A stretch of DNA of 64,000 bases from Bedellia somnulentella (taxonomy: Eukaryota > Arthropoda > Insecta > Lepidoptera > Bedelliidae). The position numbers and the translations under genes were made by a program. The notes below the pieces were generated by a model that saw only the letters and a program-made list of their open reading frames with translations, was not told where the DNA came from and did no database searches. This document shows, piece by piece, positions 54,265-63,894 of this stretch (position 1 is its first letter; every line of letters begins with the position of its first letter). Location: positions 16,058,001-16,122,000 of the forward strand of contig OY755178.1 in assembly GCA_963576735.1 (NCBI GenBank), written 5' to 3'.

Positions 54265-54659
54265 ATAGCGCTCAAAAAGCGTAAAATACTAGTATTCGAA
54301 TAGTTACCAAATAAGTAAAAGTGATAAATATTGCCATCATATCGGTTTACTGTGAATTAAACTAATAAGGACGGAGAAAGAGAAATGTATTGAGTAATAA
54401 ACCGCTCTTCCATTACACTCACCTGTCTGGAGGTTGACAGTAAACACTTTTACGAGTTTTACGGTTATTTAAAGGATCCTTTCATAGTGCGACGTTCAAT
54501 TTATAGTAATAAACAATCTGTCCCTTGAAATTAAAACTTCAGGAACAAGAACTTATGGTTGTGAATTCTAGAGATAAGGCAGAGCTCAAAATCCGACAGC
54601 GACTGAGAATTTTAATGGGCAAAGGACATAAAATAAGGGATCTCAATTCAAAGTCAAGT
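54265..54659. other. Anonymous stretch
   Basis: Nothing recognised. Confidence 0.4.
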
Positions 54660-54965
54660 CTTCTCGCCGTATATCGCCAAAGGGGTTGGCAGAGGTACTA
54701 ATACTTCTGAACATCACGAGACATGTCACCTAGTGTTCAGAGTACTCACGTTTTGCTGAGACAGTGTACCTACTTTATGGGGGATTACATACCTATCGCC
54801 GCTTTATACGAATACACTGTCACATGGCTTAGTTCAAATTCGCCGTATGGGTTTCTTCACGATGTTTTCCCTTACAGTTAACAACCATGATAAATCAACC
54901 TTACATATGTCTTTAAAAAGGCAAATTAGTGTAGGTCCGACACGGGATTTGAACCCTTATCGTCT
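54660..54965 (-). repeat. SINE-B, diverged
   Basis: TCGCCGTATATCGCCAAAGG to the B-box region CACGGGATTTGAACCC; lacks the A-box end and passes directly into a SINE-A head. Confidence 0.8.
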
Positions 54966-55065
54966 AATAGTCATTTCAAAAGCTCCAATACCTATTGTAT
55001 GCCTCTTAGAAGAGTTACGGAAGGAAACGGCCTAGTGCTATTCTAAACCGACATTAAACAGATTA
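54966..55065 (-). repeat. SINE-A head fused to SINE-B
   Basis: AGTCATTTCAAAAGCTCCAA to TATTCTAAACCGACATTAAAC. Confidence 0.7.
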
Positions 55066-55355
55066 TTTTAATAAAACTGCATCTAGTCTATCTGAATGCG
55101 TATTCATTCCAAAAAATACATTAATTTGCGTATAAATGTAATCTTAAAGTTTGTGTATTAATATGTCGTATCTGTGTGGAATGATCACAATTTTGACGTA
55201 ATCCCTTTATTGCAAATGCCTCATTTATGATGGTCATGAGCTCGTGAAATTACCCAATATTTTCGAAACATATAAACGGATCAATAACACATGTTTTAGT
55301 GCCAACAAAATTTTATTTATTCGAATACGTTTTAGTGATATCGTATATTTTTTAG
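55066..55355. other. Anonymous stretch
   Basis: Nothing recognised. Confidence 0.4.
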
Positions 55356-55408
55356 TACTGCTCCTTTAAATGTTTTAAAACTATTTTGAAACATTTAAAG
55401 GAGCAGTA
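55356..55408. repeat. Perfect 20-bp hairpin
   Basis: TACTGCTCCTTTAAATGTTT (55356-55375) and its exact inverse (55389-55408) around a 13-base loop. May be a fold-back MITE or a small hairpin RNA; no flanking duplication seen. Confidence 0.6.
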
Positions 55409-55589
55409 TAGTAGGTACCATAATATGTATCATTGGATGACGATTATACTGTAACGTGTGTATACCTACTCGTATTCAAAGTTTCTATCCCAAACGGATT
55501 TGTAAATCACGACTTTCAATCATTGTTACAAAAAGGATGGAAAAGTATAAAAATAATATTAATTATTATAGTTCTTAATTTCAACATAC

Positions 55590-55785
55590 AGAAATATACT
55601 CACGACCTTAAATCCCAAAAAGGGGTATCCACAGCTTCAAAGCGAGGGACTCTCCAGCCATATTTGGAAGTTGATAGGAAGACAAGATGGTAGAAATAAA
55701 GTATCGTTGTTGGTGATGATCCAACCGCATCTCCCAAAAACCACTTGAAAAGCCCCATAGTCACCTCTTAAGACTTCCGAGTACT
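55590..55785 (-). repeat. SINE-A, diverged, tail to middle
   Basis: AAATATACTCACGACCTTAAATC to AGTCACCTCTTAAGAC; GAAATAAAGTATCGTTG marks the same subfamily as 46926. Confidence 0.75.
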
Positions 55786-55799
55786 AACCGATTACTTCC

Positions 55800-55965
55800 C
55801 GCGAGAGGCTTAAGGGGCCACTTAAAGTGATGGTGGAGACCCATCACCAACGACACTTTATTTATACCCATTTCTCCCCAACCTTCTTCCAATAGTAACT
55901 GAGGGACTTCTTGTTCTAAAGATCTGGCTACCCTTTCTTGAGATACATTGCCACAAGTTCTCTTT
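55800..55965 (+). repeat. SINE-A, diverged, opposite orientation
   Basis: CGCGAGAGGCTTAAGGGGCC, GGAGACCCATCACCAACG, CTGGCTACCCTTTCTTGAG. Lies head to head with the previous copy. Confidence 0.7.
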
Positions 55966-56012
55966 AAGAAATCAGAACATAGAATAATGATTCGTACTAA
56001 TTCAGGTAATTA

Positions 56013-56237
56013 TTGGTTTTTGTTGTAAATATTAAAGAAAATTTCAAAATTGTTGTTCCCAAAGTGATAATATTACCTGAGGGACGTAATATTTTAAACA
56101 AACTTTCTTCATTTGATACAAAACTTTTCGCCGAAGTATTTTATCATGTTTCGAAGAATTACAAATTGAGACAAGCGTACCTTCAAAAACTTATTGGCAC
56201 GGAATTATTGAAACCATTTGAATATTTAAATGTTTAA
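56013..56237 (+). CDS. Unrecognised 74-codon open frame with protein-like composition
   Basis: Opens at TTG 56013 (no ATG) and ends TAA. Reads as ordinary globular sequence with little bias: KIVVPKVIILPEGRNILNKL, SSFDTKLFAEVFYHVSKNYK, LRQAYLQKLIGTELLKPFEY. No low complexity or TE motif seen. It may be an exon, a processed pseudogene fragment or the end of a transposon protein. It lies between two SINE-A clusters and has no detectable partners. Confidence 0.35.
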   Translation: MVFVVNIKENFKIVVPKVIILPEGRNILNKLSSFDTKLFAEVFYHVSKNYKLRQAYLQKLIGTELLKPFEYLNV

Positions 56238-56272
56238 GAATATGTTTAGTTGTATCATAATATTAAAGACTA

Positions 56273-56300
56273 GCTTTGTGCCCGTGAGTACGTCCACGGG
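56273..56300 (-). mobile_element. Helitron 3' terminal scrap
   Basis: CTAGCTTTGTGCCCGTG on the plus strand is the reverse of a Helitron-style …GGGCACAAAGCTAG end; merges into SINE-A. Confidence 0.35.
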
Positions 56301-56483
56301 CAACCAGAGGTTGGAAATAAAAATTTCCTACGGTACTTTTGAGAGATTGTAAAACAAAGGTTTTTGGTGATGCACATTGCTCATTTATCACTTAAACAGC
56401 CCCAGTACCTTAAGCCGCTTCTTACGAACACCCACGGAGAGAAGTGGGGGGCTACTATTCTCAGTCGACATTCACTACACAGC
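56283..56483 (-). repeat. SINE-A, decayed
   Basis: GGCAACCAGAGGTTGG, AAATTTCCTACGGTACTTTTG, AGCCCCAGTACCTTAAGC and CTCAGTCGACATTCACTACAC. Confidence 0.7.
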
Positions 56484-56867
56484 TACATAAATCAGTATCT
56501 TTATTTATTTATTATAAAAACACAATAATGCTTAACAGCTATGGCCAACACGCAATTATTGTTAGGTAGAACAAAAAATATATACAAAATAGAATTTAAC
56601 ATTCACAACAAATATAACTAACTTAATAAAAATTTCACATTTACAACAAATAGAATTAAAATTACACAAATTCAAACAATAATAAAATACAACAAACATT
56701 TAAAATAAACAGAATTAAAATTTAAATAAATTGAGATCTTATTAAACAATACAAAATAACATACATATATCTAGGAACTAAGTACCACTTTACACAGCTT
56801 AATAAGAGTAGGTAACGTAGTGTGATGTATGTCGGCATCTAAATAAATAATAAACTAAATGGGTGTT
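56484..56867. other. Very AT-rich stretch
   Basis: Dominated by A-rich words with AAAATTACACAAATTC-like repeats; possibly a LINE 3' UTR on the minus strand. Confidence 0.35.
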
Positions 56868-56955
56868 GCCAATCATAAGGTCAGAAAGAGGTGGGCAGAA
56901 ACTCTCGATTGCCACTTTGTATGATCCAAGCAAACCTCTTGAGGTTCATTTAGTT
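56868..56955 (-). mobile_element. RTE-1 LINE, 3' end, decayed
   Basis: GGTGGGCAGAAACTCTCGATTG, CCACTTTGTATGATCCAAGC and AAACCTCTTGAGGTTCA on the minus strand. Confidence 0.7.
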
Positions 56956-57400
56956 TTACTTTTTAAAATATTTTGTCCACGATTATTTTATTTTAGGTTG
57001 AATTTTGTACCTTTTCTTACATTTATTTTCCTATATTAAATATTGATCGCTTCTTTACCCTATACAAACATTTCCTAAGTAATTCAGAATCACATTGACC
57101 AATCCGCTAGTAAGTGTCGTTATTTTTTTTTCTAAATGTAAATAGTATAAAAAGCGTATCTTTATTTAACTCGATATTATTATATTGTGTATTAAGAAAT
57201 GAGAGCAAAAAACACCGTATTTTCATCTTTGTCGAGGCTTGGTGTAAAAATCGAGTTTGCATAATAAAGTTTGTCTCGTTTAGCTACAAAGCTGTATATA
57301 TTTTCTTTCTGTATAACTAAGTACTTTAAAAATACATTTTGTTTATTTTGAAAGACAGAAAATGAAATGTTGAGATGGACGAACCACTATTATAAAATAA
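56956..57400. other. Anonymous stretch
   Basis: Nothing recognised. Confidence 0.4.
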
Positions 57401-57470
57401 CTAGCTGTTGCTCGCGACTTCCTACGCGTCAACTTCTGTTAGTATGATCGCGATTAAGAAGTTTTTAAAA
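57401..57470 (-). mobile_element. Helitron 3' end fragment
   Basis: CTAGCTGTTGCTCGCGACTT on the plus strand reverses to a Helitron-style end in AGCTAG; only the terminal segment is seen. Confidence 0.45.
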
Positions 57471-57485
57471 GAATATATTTTATAG

Positions 57486-57737
57486 TACATACATACATAC
57501 ATATACTCACGGCTATAAATCCCATGAAGGGGTAGCCAGAGCTAGGGAATTAGAAATTCCTCAGCCACTTTTGGAAGTTGCGTGGGGAAAAGATGGTAAA
57601 AAAAAAGGTTGTTGGTGATGGGTCTCCAACCGCATCGCCCAAAAATCCCTTAAAAAGCCGGAATACCGTTAGTCACCTCTTACATACACCCACCGGAAGA
57701 AATGGGGTAGTGCTATTCTAAGCCGACACTACACAGC
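57486..57737 (-). repeat. SINE-A, full length
   Basis: (CATA)n CTCACGGCTATAAATC to GCCGACACTACACAGC. Flanked by TTTTATAGTAC and TTTTAAAGTAC, a target duplication with one change. CCG/CGG head subfamily. Confidence 0.92.
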
Positions 57738-58129
57738 ATTTTAAAGTACTTTTACGTAAATCATATTTTTATTTTCATGTGGCAGAAGAGTGTACTGCTT
57801 TTCTCTGCAACCCGATCTTGACAACGTGTCATATAGTTTACCATGTGTGAAGCAATCTTAACGTTTATCGATATTTACGTGTATAAATGGTTGCCCCTGT
57901 GATTTATAAATTGTTAGAAGAAAGAACATAGGAAAATAAAACTAAACCAAACCGTATCTCGTTATAAAAAAAAACAAACGTAAGGTGAATAAATATATCG
58001 GATAAAATAAAAATTAACAAAGGAATAACCTTTAAATTCTTCAGAAATCGCAAAAAAATCTATTTAGATAGATGAATAATGTGTAATGGGAAAAAACATC
58101 TCTCCTATTGATCACAGCTTCATGATATA
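57738..58129. other. Anonymous stretch
   Basis: Nothing recognised. Confidence 0.4.
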
Positions 58130-58644
58130 TCAGTGCCTCCAGTAAAAAAGGGATTAGTTGAAAATCGGCACTTTTCAGGAGAGCCAAAAAACTAAACTTT
58201 TGTATTTTTTAACAAAACTTAAATTTATTTCAGTTAAATGTTAATGCAGTATTATAGATGCATTTCATACCTATAAAATGATATACACCATGTTTATGTA
58301 GCATGCATAAATAATATATTTTTTCATAGTTTTGTTGAACTATTTCCTTGTTAACCACATAATTATGGCATAGCTGCAGTTAAAATATATATTTTTTTCT
58401 TCCTAAAGACATAAATGCTATTATACTTCATTTATGTATGGTCCAAAAGGGAATAATATTGTTTATTTCTTTAATTTTTTTTCACAACTTATGAGTTTCA
58501 GTGGCACCAAAGAGCTTACTCATGCCTAAATATGTATGAAATTTATTTTGTTACAGTCATGGTGCGCATATTACTTATCTGCCTGGTAAATTGAAACTTA
58601 AAACTAAAACCCAATCGCATATGTTGTAATTAAATATATAACTA

Positions 58645-58715
58645 AATAACATACATACATACATATACTCAGGGCTAAAAATCCCTAAAAGGGGTAGCCA
58701 GAGCTTTTGGAACTA
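58645..58715 (-). repeat. SINE-A, tail only
   Basis: (CATA)n CTCAGGGCTAAAAATCCC, AAAAGGGGTAGCCAGAGC, then lost. Confidence 0.8.
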
Positions 58716-58924
58716 AAGTATTCATAAAAAAAGAAAAGTTTTGCAAGAAATCTTCACACATGGAAGGATTTACTTATAGAGTAATTACATTGCTGTTGGG
58801 AAGTTTCGTTCAGCCAGTAGTCCGTTAAAATGTGATTTTTTAAAGTCATAACCATAGTTCAGGTTGGTTTTATGTTTCATCACAAATCATTATTTCGTGT
58901 GTACCTAAACCACCGCACGTCCGG

Positions 58925-59174
58925 CCAGTACATGTTTTCCAGAGTCATCACGAATCGTTTGTTTCGTAGATTTGATGACTTCCAGCCTCCCTAATAAGCC
59001 GGTTTCCGAAAAGGCTTTGGTACCATAGCCCACATTCAGACACCATCCACCGGAGACCGAGGAGTTTAATCTGCCACTGTGCCTAGAGCTCGTGGACTAT
59101 GAAATAGCCTTTGATTCGATGGAACGATGGACTAAACTTTGCAGATATATCGAGGTGTGAAAGTGTTTGACTAT
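58925..59174 (+). mobile_element. RTE-2 LINE, RT region (first part)
   Basis: Conceptual translation shows FSRVITNRLFRRFDDFQPP, AGFRKGFGTIAHIQT and, near 59082-59115, LELVDYEIAFDSMERW, which is RT motif A (D-Y-x-x-A-F-D-S). Stops interrupt it. The element resumes at 59641 after the RTE-1 insertion. Confidence 0.75.
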
Positions 59175-59394
59175 ATTGTACATAGATACATTACATATAC
59201 TCACACCGTGAATTCTCTTTGGGGTAGGCAGAGACTATCGATCGCCACTTCGTATGATCCTGGCACACCTCTCTTGCTTCGTCTACATCCATAATTTTTT
59301 TAGACATGCTCCGTTATTCTATATACTTCGGTCGCCTGCCTTTTTGAGCACACTCTCAATTTGGTCCAAGTGTGTCCTCCGTGGCCGTCTTATA
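59175..59394 (-). mobile_element. RTE-1 LINE, 3' part of a twin-primed insertion
   Basis: Minus-strand 3' end (ATACTCACACCGTGAATTC, ATCGATCGCCACTTCG) back to the RRPRRTHLDQIESVLKKAG coding block. Confidence 0.85.
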
Positions 59395-59640
59395 CTTACA
59401 GAGCAAGTAAATGCAATAGAAATGAGGTCCCTCAGAAAAGTTTGTAATGTGAGGTTATATGATCGTGTAAGGAATGACGTGATTCGTAAAAGGTGTGGTG
59501 TAAAAGATGATATTGTAAGGAAAACAGAAAAAGGAATGTTGAGATGGTTAGGCACATCGAGAGGATGGATGATAAGTAATTGGTGAAAGGTATATCTCTA
59601 GGCTCTATAGAGCTGATGTCGAATGTAATGTTAGTAGAGG
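59395..59640 (+). mobile_element. RTE-1 LINE, inverted 5' part of a twin-primed insertion
   Basis: Plus-strand coding EQVNAIEMRSLRKVCNVRL, RKRCGVKDDIVRKTEKGMLR and on to VSRGR, exactly where the minus-strand part begins. The two pieces join into one RTE-1 3' end by a simple inversion. Confidence 0.85.
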
Positions 59641-60192
59641 ACGATATTGCAGTTTTGACTCAATCCACTGTAGATTTATGTAAAATGCTGAAGGACCCCA
59701 ATAGATTATCTGAGAGAGTTGGTCTTAAAATTAACATGGATCAAACGAAAGTCATGTCGAATAACCATGTCTTACCTATTATTGTCGAGCTTGGACCTGG
59801 GACAAACCATTCGGTTAAGTAGAGCCAACTTCGAAAATGAGGTCAACTGTCGAATCCAGCTCGATTGGGCTGCGTTCGGGAAGCTGCGCCATATCTTCAA
59901 TGCGCTATCACATAGCGCGAAGAGTTGCAAAACTTAAGTAACAATGGGCAGGGCACATTGCACTCAGAACCTACAGTCTTTGGGGGTCGAAGGTTCTGGA
60001 GTAGCGGCCACGTACCGGACGAAGCAGTGTGGGTAAGCCTCCCACAAGGTGGACCGATGGGTTGGTCAAAGTCGCGGGAAGCCGATGGATGAGGGCAACA
60101 CAGGACCGTTCGTTGTAGAGAGGAGGAGGTCTTTGGGGAAGGCCTATGTCCAGCAGTGGCCGTCTATTGGCTGATGATGATTATGATGTATT
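59641..60192 (+). mobile_element. RTE-2 LINE, RT to 3' end (second part)
   Basis: Starts at a D-D-I (RT motif C, the FADD box), reads DDIAVLTQSTVDLCKMLKD, then a QTIRLSRANFENEVNCRIQL block, and ends with GGCCTATGTCCAGCAGTGGC… CTATTGGCTGATGATG(ATG)n, the usual 3' end of a common lepidopteran RTE. Frames are broken in several places. About 80 codons between motifs A and C are missing. Confidence 0.8.
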
Positions 60193-60506
60193 TCAAGTGA
60201 GGGCATTCTTTCATAAGCGCCAAGAACATGGCAGTGACAGATGAGTTCTTATTTCGACCCCCACATGTGCCAGAGTATACTATGATTTTTGTGATATGAA
60301 CTGGTAACTTTTTGATGTAATCATAGAGGCAGGAAGCAATTTGATTTCCACCGCGTTTACCTGATGCTTTGTACTATTAGTAGCCAGTAGCTTGATTAGT
60401 TTTAAAGTTGTGAATGGTTAAATTATAGGTACTTCTTTTGTAAAATAGCGACTTGACGACAGCATGGGAGTGGGAAGACATTGTTTAATATCAAAAGTGA
60501 ACACCA
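60193..60506. other. Interior of the 3.55-kb DNA transposon
   Basis: No frame recognised; downstream of the minus-strand coding remnant. Confidence 0.4.
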
Positions 60507-61058
60507 CTAGTCATCCTCCAATGTCAATATTTTTATCATTGCTTTCCTGCTGGTAAGCTCTGTAGAATCAGCTTGAGGTTCATTGAGACGGTTTACTAGA
60601 TCTGTTTTTTCTTCTGCTGAAGTAGTATACTGAATATTTGCTTGTAGAATGTCACACTTTGTACATGTATCCACCATCGGGGGCTTAAATGATAGATTTA
60701 AGCTGTGAAATATTTTTGAGTATATAGTCTTACAAACTTGTTCCTCCTTTGGTCGTTCTTTGCAATTCAAAGAATAAATAGTATGCATTTTCAAAGTAGT
60801 AAACAAAAATTTCTTTGATGTTTTATTACGAGCATAGTGACTTTCATACTGTGGAAATGTCAAAATATGCTCACGATCTTTTTCTAAATCTTCGTCCGGC
60901 CATTTGTTTTTAACAGTGATACCCCTTGTACTGCTTGGCTTGGCATAGTTCCAGTTATATAATCCTTTTTTTGTAGCTTGTAGAGAAACAAACTCAAAAG
61001 CGTCACCGTATATTACAAAAAAACAGTTTTTACATAAAATTTCATGTAAATATTGACC
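60507..61058 (-). pseudogene. Transposon protein remnant with two C-x2-C motifs
   Basis: The frame is open for 183 codons on the minus strand, from a TGA at 61059-61061 to the stop near 60507, with no ATG near its start. Features: CKNC, VIYGDAFEFVSLQATKKGLY, WPDEDLEKDREH, FPQYESHYARNKTSKKFL, MHTIYSLNCKE, FHSLNLSFKPP and VDTCTKCD. I recognise this order from an uncharacterised transposon-linked protein family multiplied in insects and cnidarians. The expected DDE-type C-terminal half is absent, so this is a truncated transposase candidate. It lies inside the 27-bp inverted ends at 58130 and 61680, reading away from the right end. Confidence 0.6.
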
Positions 61059-61061
61059 TCA

Positions 61062-61635
61062 ATGAATATGAAACGTGAAAGAGCAACTTCCTTGATTGGT
61101 CGCACGAGTTTTTCTTTCTTTTGGTTCCTCTGGTGTTATCAAAAAAGCTGTGGAACTAAACGACTTATATCTATGATTCACCTAATCAACCAATATCTTT
61201 TCGGTATAAGCGCGGGTATCCCTGGATAAAGTCATCAATACAAAGGCGTGAGACGACTTAATCCCTTGTTAATGTTCAATTGTAACTGAATGCAAGGAAC
61301 TAAATGATGTTATGTCTATATTTTGTTAAGTTAACAAAGATGTAACAAATGTTGATCCCAAAATGATATGAAGTATTTAGGAACTATACTAGTTGTACCA
61401 TTTAAGTCGTGTTTCACTACAATAATATCCTTAATGACATGGGAATGCAACGATGTAGCTCCACTTATCCCATTTTAATCAGAAAAATTGCTAGTATAAA
61501 TACTCTTAACCCAATAATAGCTCCAATTATGCCTTTAGATGGTTTTAAAAATCCATGAAGGAGGTCAGATAGAGTTATGTCCTTTTGATATGTTATGTAA
61601 CTCGGTGCGCTGATCACGATGGTTTAATAAAAACA
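61062..61635. other. Right interior of the 3.55-kb transposon
   Basis: No ORF recognised; contains the subterminal CGACTTAATCCCTT motif at about 61249. Confidence 0.4.
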
Positions 61636-61693
61636 AAAGGGATTAAGTCGAGTTAATCCCTTTTTTACTGGAGGCACTGATATAACTTCAAGC

Positions 61694-61809
61694 CTTTCTC
61701 GATAAATGGACTACCAAAATCAAAAAGATTTTTTCAATTCGAATCAGTAGTACCTGAGATCATCACGTTCAAACAAACAAACTCTTCAGCTTTATAATAT
61801 TAGTATAGA
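61694..61809 (-). mobile_element. Helitron 5' end fragment
   Basis: On the minus strand: TCTATACTAATATTATAAAG, then GAGTTTGTTTGTTTGAACG, the same 5' style as 3169 and 29775. The 3' end is missing. Confidence 0.6.
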
Positions 61810-62165
61810 AATTACACTTTACAACATGTGATTTCTCCGGAAAGGTTGATAAAGTCGTGATTGAACATAACTTTATTAATTCTAACAACATTTATTTTGT
61901 CAAATTTCTTATTCGTGGATGTCTGGCATATTTGCAACAGTAATTTAAACAACACATACATACACACGAACCCTTCCTTCTAATGTAATTTTCAGTGAAA
62001 ATTATAACGTAAACTTGTTAGGTGTTCCTGCAACAAAAGTTTGACTAACGACGAGGGTAACAAACGTAAATAGAGGTGGAATTGTTTGTCAGCTATTTAT
62101 TTTGCTGTTTAGGCGTACAGCGTCTTGGCATAGTACTATCCAAATAATTTCCGTGGGTTCTTCAC
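61810..62165. other. Anonymous stretch
   Basis: Nothing recognised. Confidence 0.4.
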
Positions 62166-62430
62166 GAAAAATACATACATACATAAACAATACATAAACT
62201 CAAAGCTATAAATTCCTAAACCGGGTAGCCAGAGCTTTGGAAATGTGAAAATCCTCAGCCACTTTTGGACGTTGAGTGGGGAAAAGATGGTAATAAATAA
62301 TTATTGGTGACGGGTCCCCAATCACAAAACCTAAAAATCACTTAAAAAGCCCTTTTACCCTTAGTCGCCTCTTACGATCACCCTCGGGTAGATATGGAGT
62401 AGTGCTATTCTGAGCCGACACTACACAGTC
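62166..62430 (-). repeat. SINE-A, full length
   Basis: (CATA)n to GCCGACACTACACAGTC. CCC/GGG head subfamily. Confidence 0.88.
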
Positions 62431-63130
62431 AATTAACAAGAAAATAAAGAGTATATAAGACTTAAACTTATTGGTAGGCAACTGGAAAACGATTGGTATC
62501 TAACTATTATTTGAAATATTTTATCTTTCCTTACATTTATCAGTGTCTGAGCAACTGTTAAAGCTATCAATACTTAATTTTGGGTATAAACCCCTGGAGA
62601 TCTAGCACGAGCGTTAATTTATAGTGGTCGGTTAGAACGAGATAAATGTATACGGTACTATATAAGTGCGAAAAAGATGGCCGTTTTATACCACGCTTTA
62701 TCTATTTTAAAGGTTTTTCGTGCCATCTATGCTGAGTTACATTAGATTTCTAACTATTAATACTTCCTTATTTTTGTAGTGTGTAAAATTTTGTTACACA
62801 CCTTTAAAACCGAAGTCCTTGAACTACGTATATATTGCAGTAGCACCAAATATTAAACTGTTTAATCTTTAGGATTTTTTACCTTCCATTAAAAAAACAA
62901 TCTCTATATTTACTTGCTAGTTCGTTGTTAGTGCCACTGCAAACCATAGGGATTAACTGCGCAAACTTCAGGAGGGTAAAATTACTTTTAGTCCACATTT
63001 ATCATTGGTCCTCGGAGGAGACTTCACCAAAATCACTCGGACGAAGAAAATTAAACAGCTCACGTCACGACACAAGAACTATTTGTGGTGACTTGAATAC
63101 TCCTTCTTCTGACTAAGGTTTGTGAAACAT
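62431..63130. other. Anonymous stretch with a repeated segment
   Basis: 62605-62715 (CACGAGCGTTAATTTATAG… GGTTAGAACGAGATAAATG…) resembles 47735-47850. The rest is not recognised. Confidence 0.4.
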
Positions 63131-63175
63131 TATAACTGCAGAGTTAGACTAATGGGTTATGAAGGTTTTTAAAGT

Positions 63176-63416
63176 TATTGTTGCCGGCTTATCGTGTCAC
63201 TACCCCTTCCTACCCATGGGTGTCGGAAGAGGCGACTAAGGGTGTGGGGCTTTTAAAGTGGTTTTTCGGCGATGCGGTTGGAGACCCATCACCAACGAGA
63301 CTTTATTGTTACGATCTTATCTTCTGTCAACTTTCAAATGTGGCTAAGGAGTTTTTAGCTCTAAAAATCTGGCTTCCCCTGTTTAGGGATTATGGCCGTG
63401 AGTATATGTATGAACA
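63176..63416 (+). repeat. SINE-A, full length
   Basis: Head GTTGCCGGCTTATCGTGTC to tail GTGAGTATATGTATG. CCC/GGG head subfamily. Preceded and followed by related 35-bp words (see findings). Confidence 0.88.
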
Positions 63417-63454
63417 TACAACTGCAGAGTTAGGATAATGGGTTGTGGAGATTT

Positions 63455-63605
63455 ACATGTAATTGTAGAGCGATGTAATTTGAGACCTTCACATCACCAA
63501 TGCATTATTTACTATCTTTTCCCATTCAACATTTGATATTCACTGAGGATCTTTTGATTTAAAAGCTCTGGCTACCCCTTTTTGAGATTTCTTGCCGCGC
63601 GTTGA
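63455..63605 (+). repeat. SINE-A, 3' part, decayed
   Basis: GAGCGATGTAATTTGAGACC, CACATCACCAATGCATTATTT, CTGGCTACCCCTTTTTGAG. Confidence 0.65.
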
Positions 63606-63639
63606 ATGTTTGTAGGTAATATTACTACCTCCATTATCT

Positions 63640-63700
63640 GACGGTTAAGCGGTTGGCTTCAAATCCAGAGAACTCGGGTTCATTCCACGGAAAGTAAAAA
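63640..63700 (+). repeat. tRNA-like sequence
   Basis: GGTTAAGCGGTTGGCTTC resembles an A box and D-arm; GGGTTCATTCCACGG a B box. Acceptor pairing was not found. Probably a tRNA-derived SINE head. Confidence 0.5.
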
Positions 63701-63757
63701 CTTACAAATTAAAAATGTAAGATTTAACCCAGTTTGGAATAAGTTAGTGCAGGCTTA

Positions 63758-63894
63758 CGCCCGATTTCTGGATTGAGTATTCAAGTTGAGAACGACTTTA
63801 GTATCGTTTTGTGTCATTCAGTTGTTAAGATTTCAATGCGACAAACGATCCTTAAGTTGTTCTCAACTGGAATACTCAATTCAGAAATCGGGCG
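63758..63894. mobile_element. Fold-back MITE, Harbinger-like target duplication
   Basis: 137 bp, flanked by TTA on both sides (63755-63757, 63895-63897). Arms of about 60 bp starting CGCCCGATTTCTG are near-perfect inverses around a short loop. TTA duplication suggests PIF/Harbinger mobilisation. Confidence 0.75.

Larger units (their letters stand above)
58130..61680 (-). mobile_element. DNA transposon, 3.55 kb, 27-bp inverted ends
   Basis: Left end TCAGTGCCTCCAGTAAAAAA GGGATTA (58130-58156) is the exact inverse of the right end (61654-61680). Flanking TATA on each side (58126-58129, 61681-61684) gives a 4-bp duplication, or TA if the ends are taken as TATCAGTG. A motif CGACTTAATCCCTT recurs near the right end (61249, inverse at 61638), partly as a 12-bp hairpin. 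Carries a minus-strand coding remnant (60507-61058) and has been invaded by SINE-A and two RTE LINEs. Superfamily uncertain; a 4-bp duplication would allow Sola-like elements. Confidence 0.75.
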
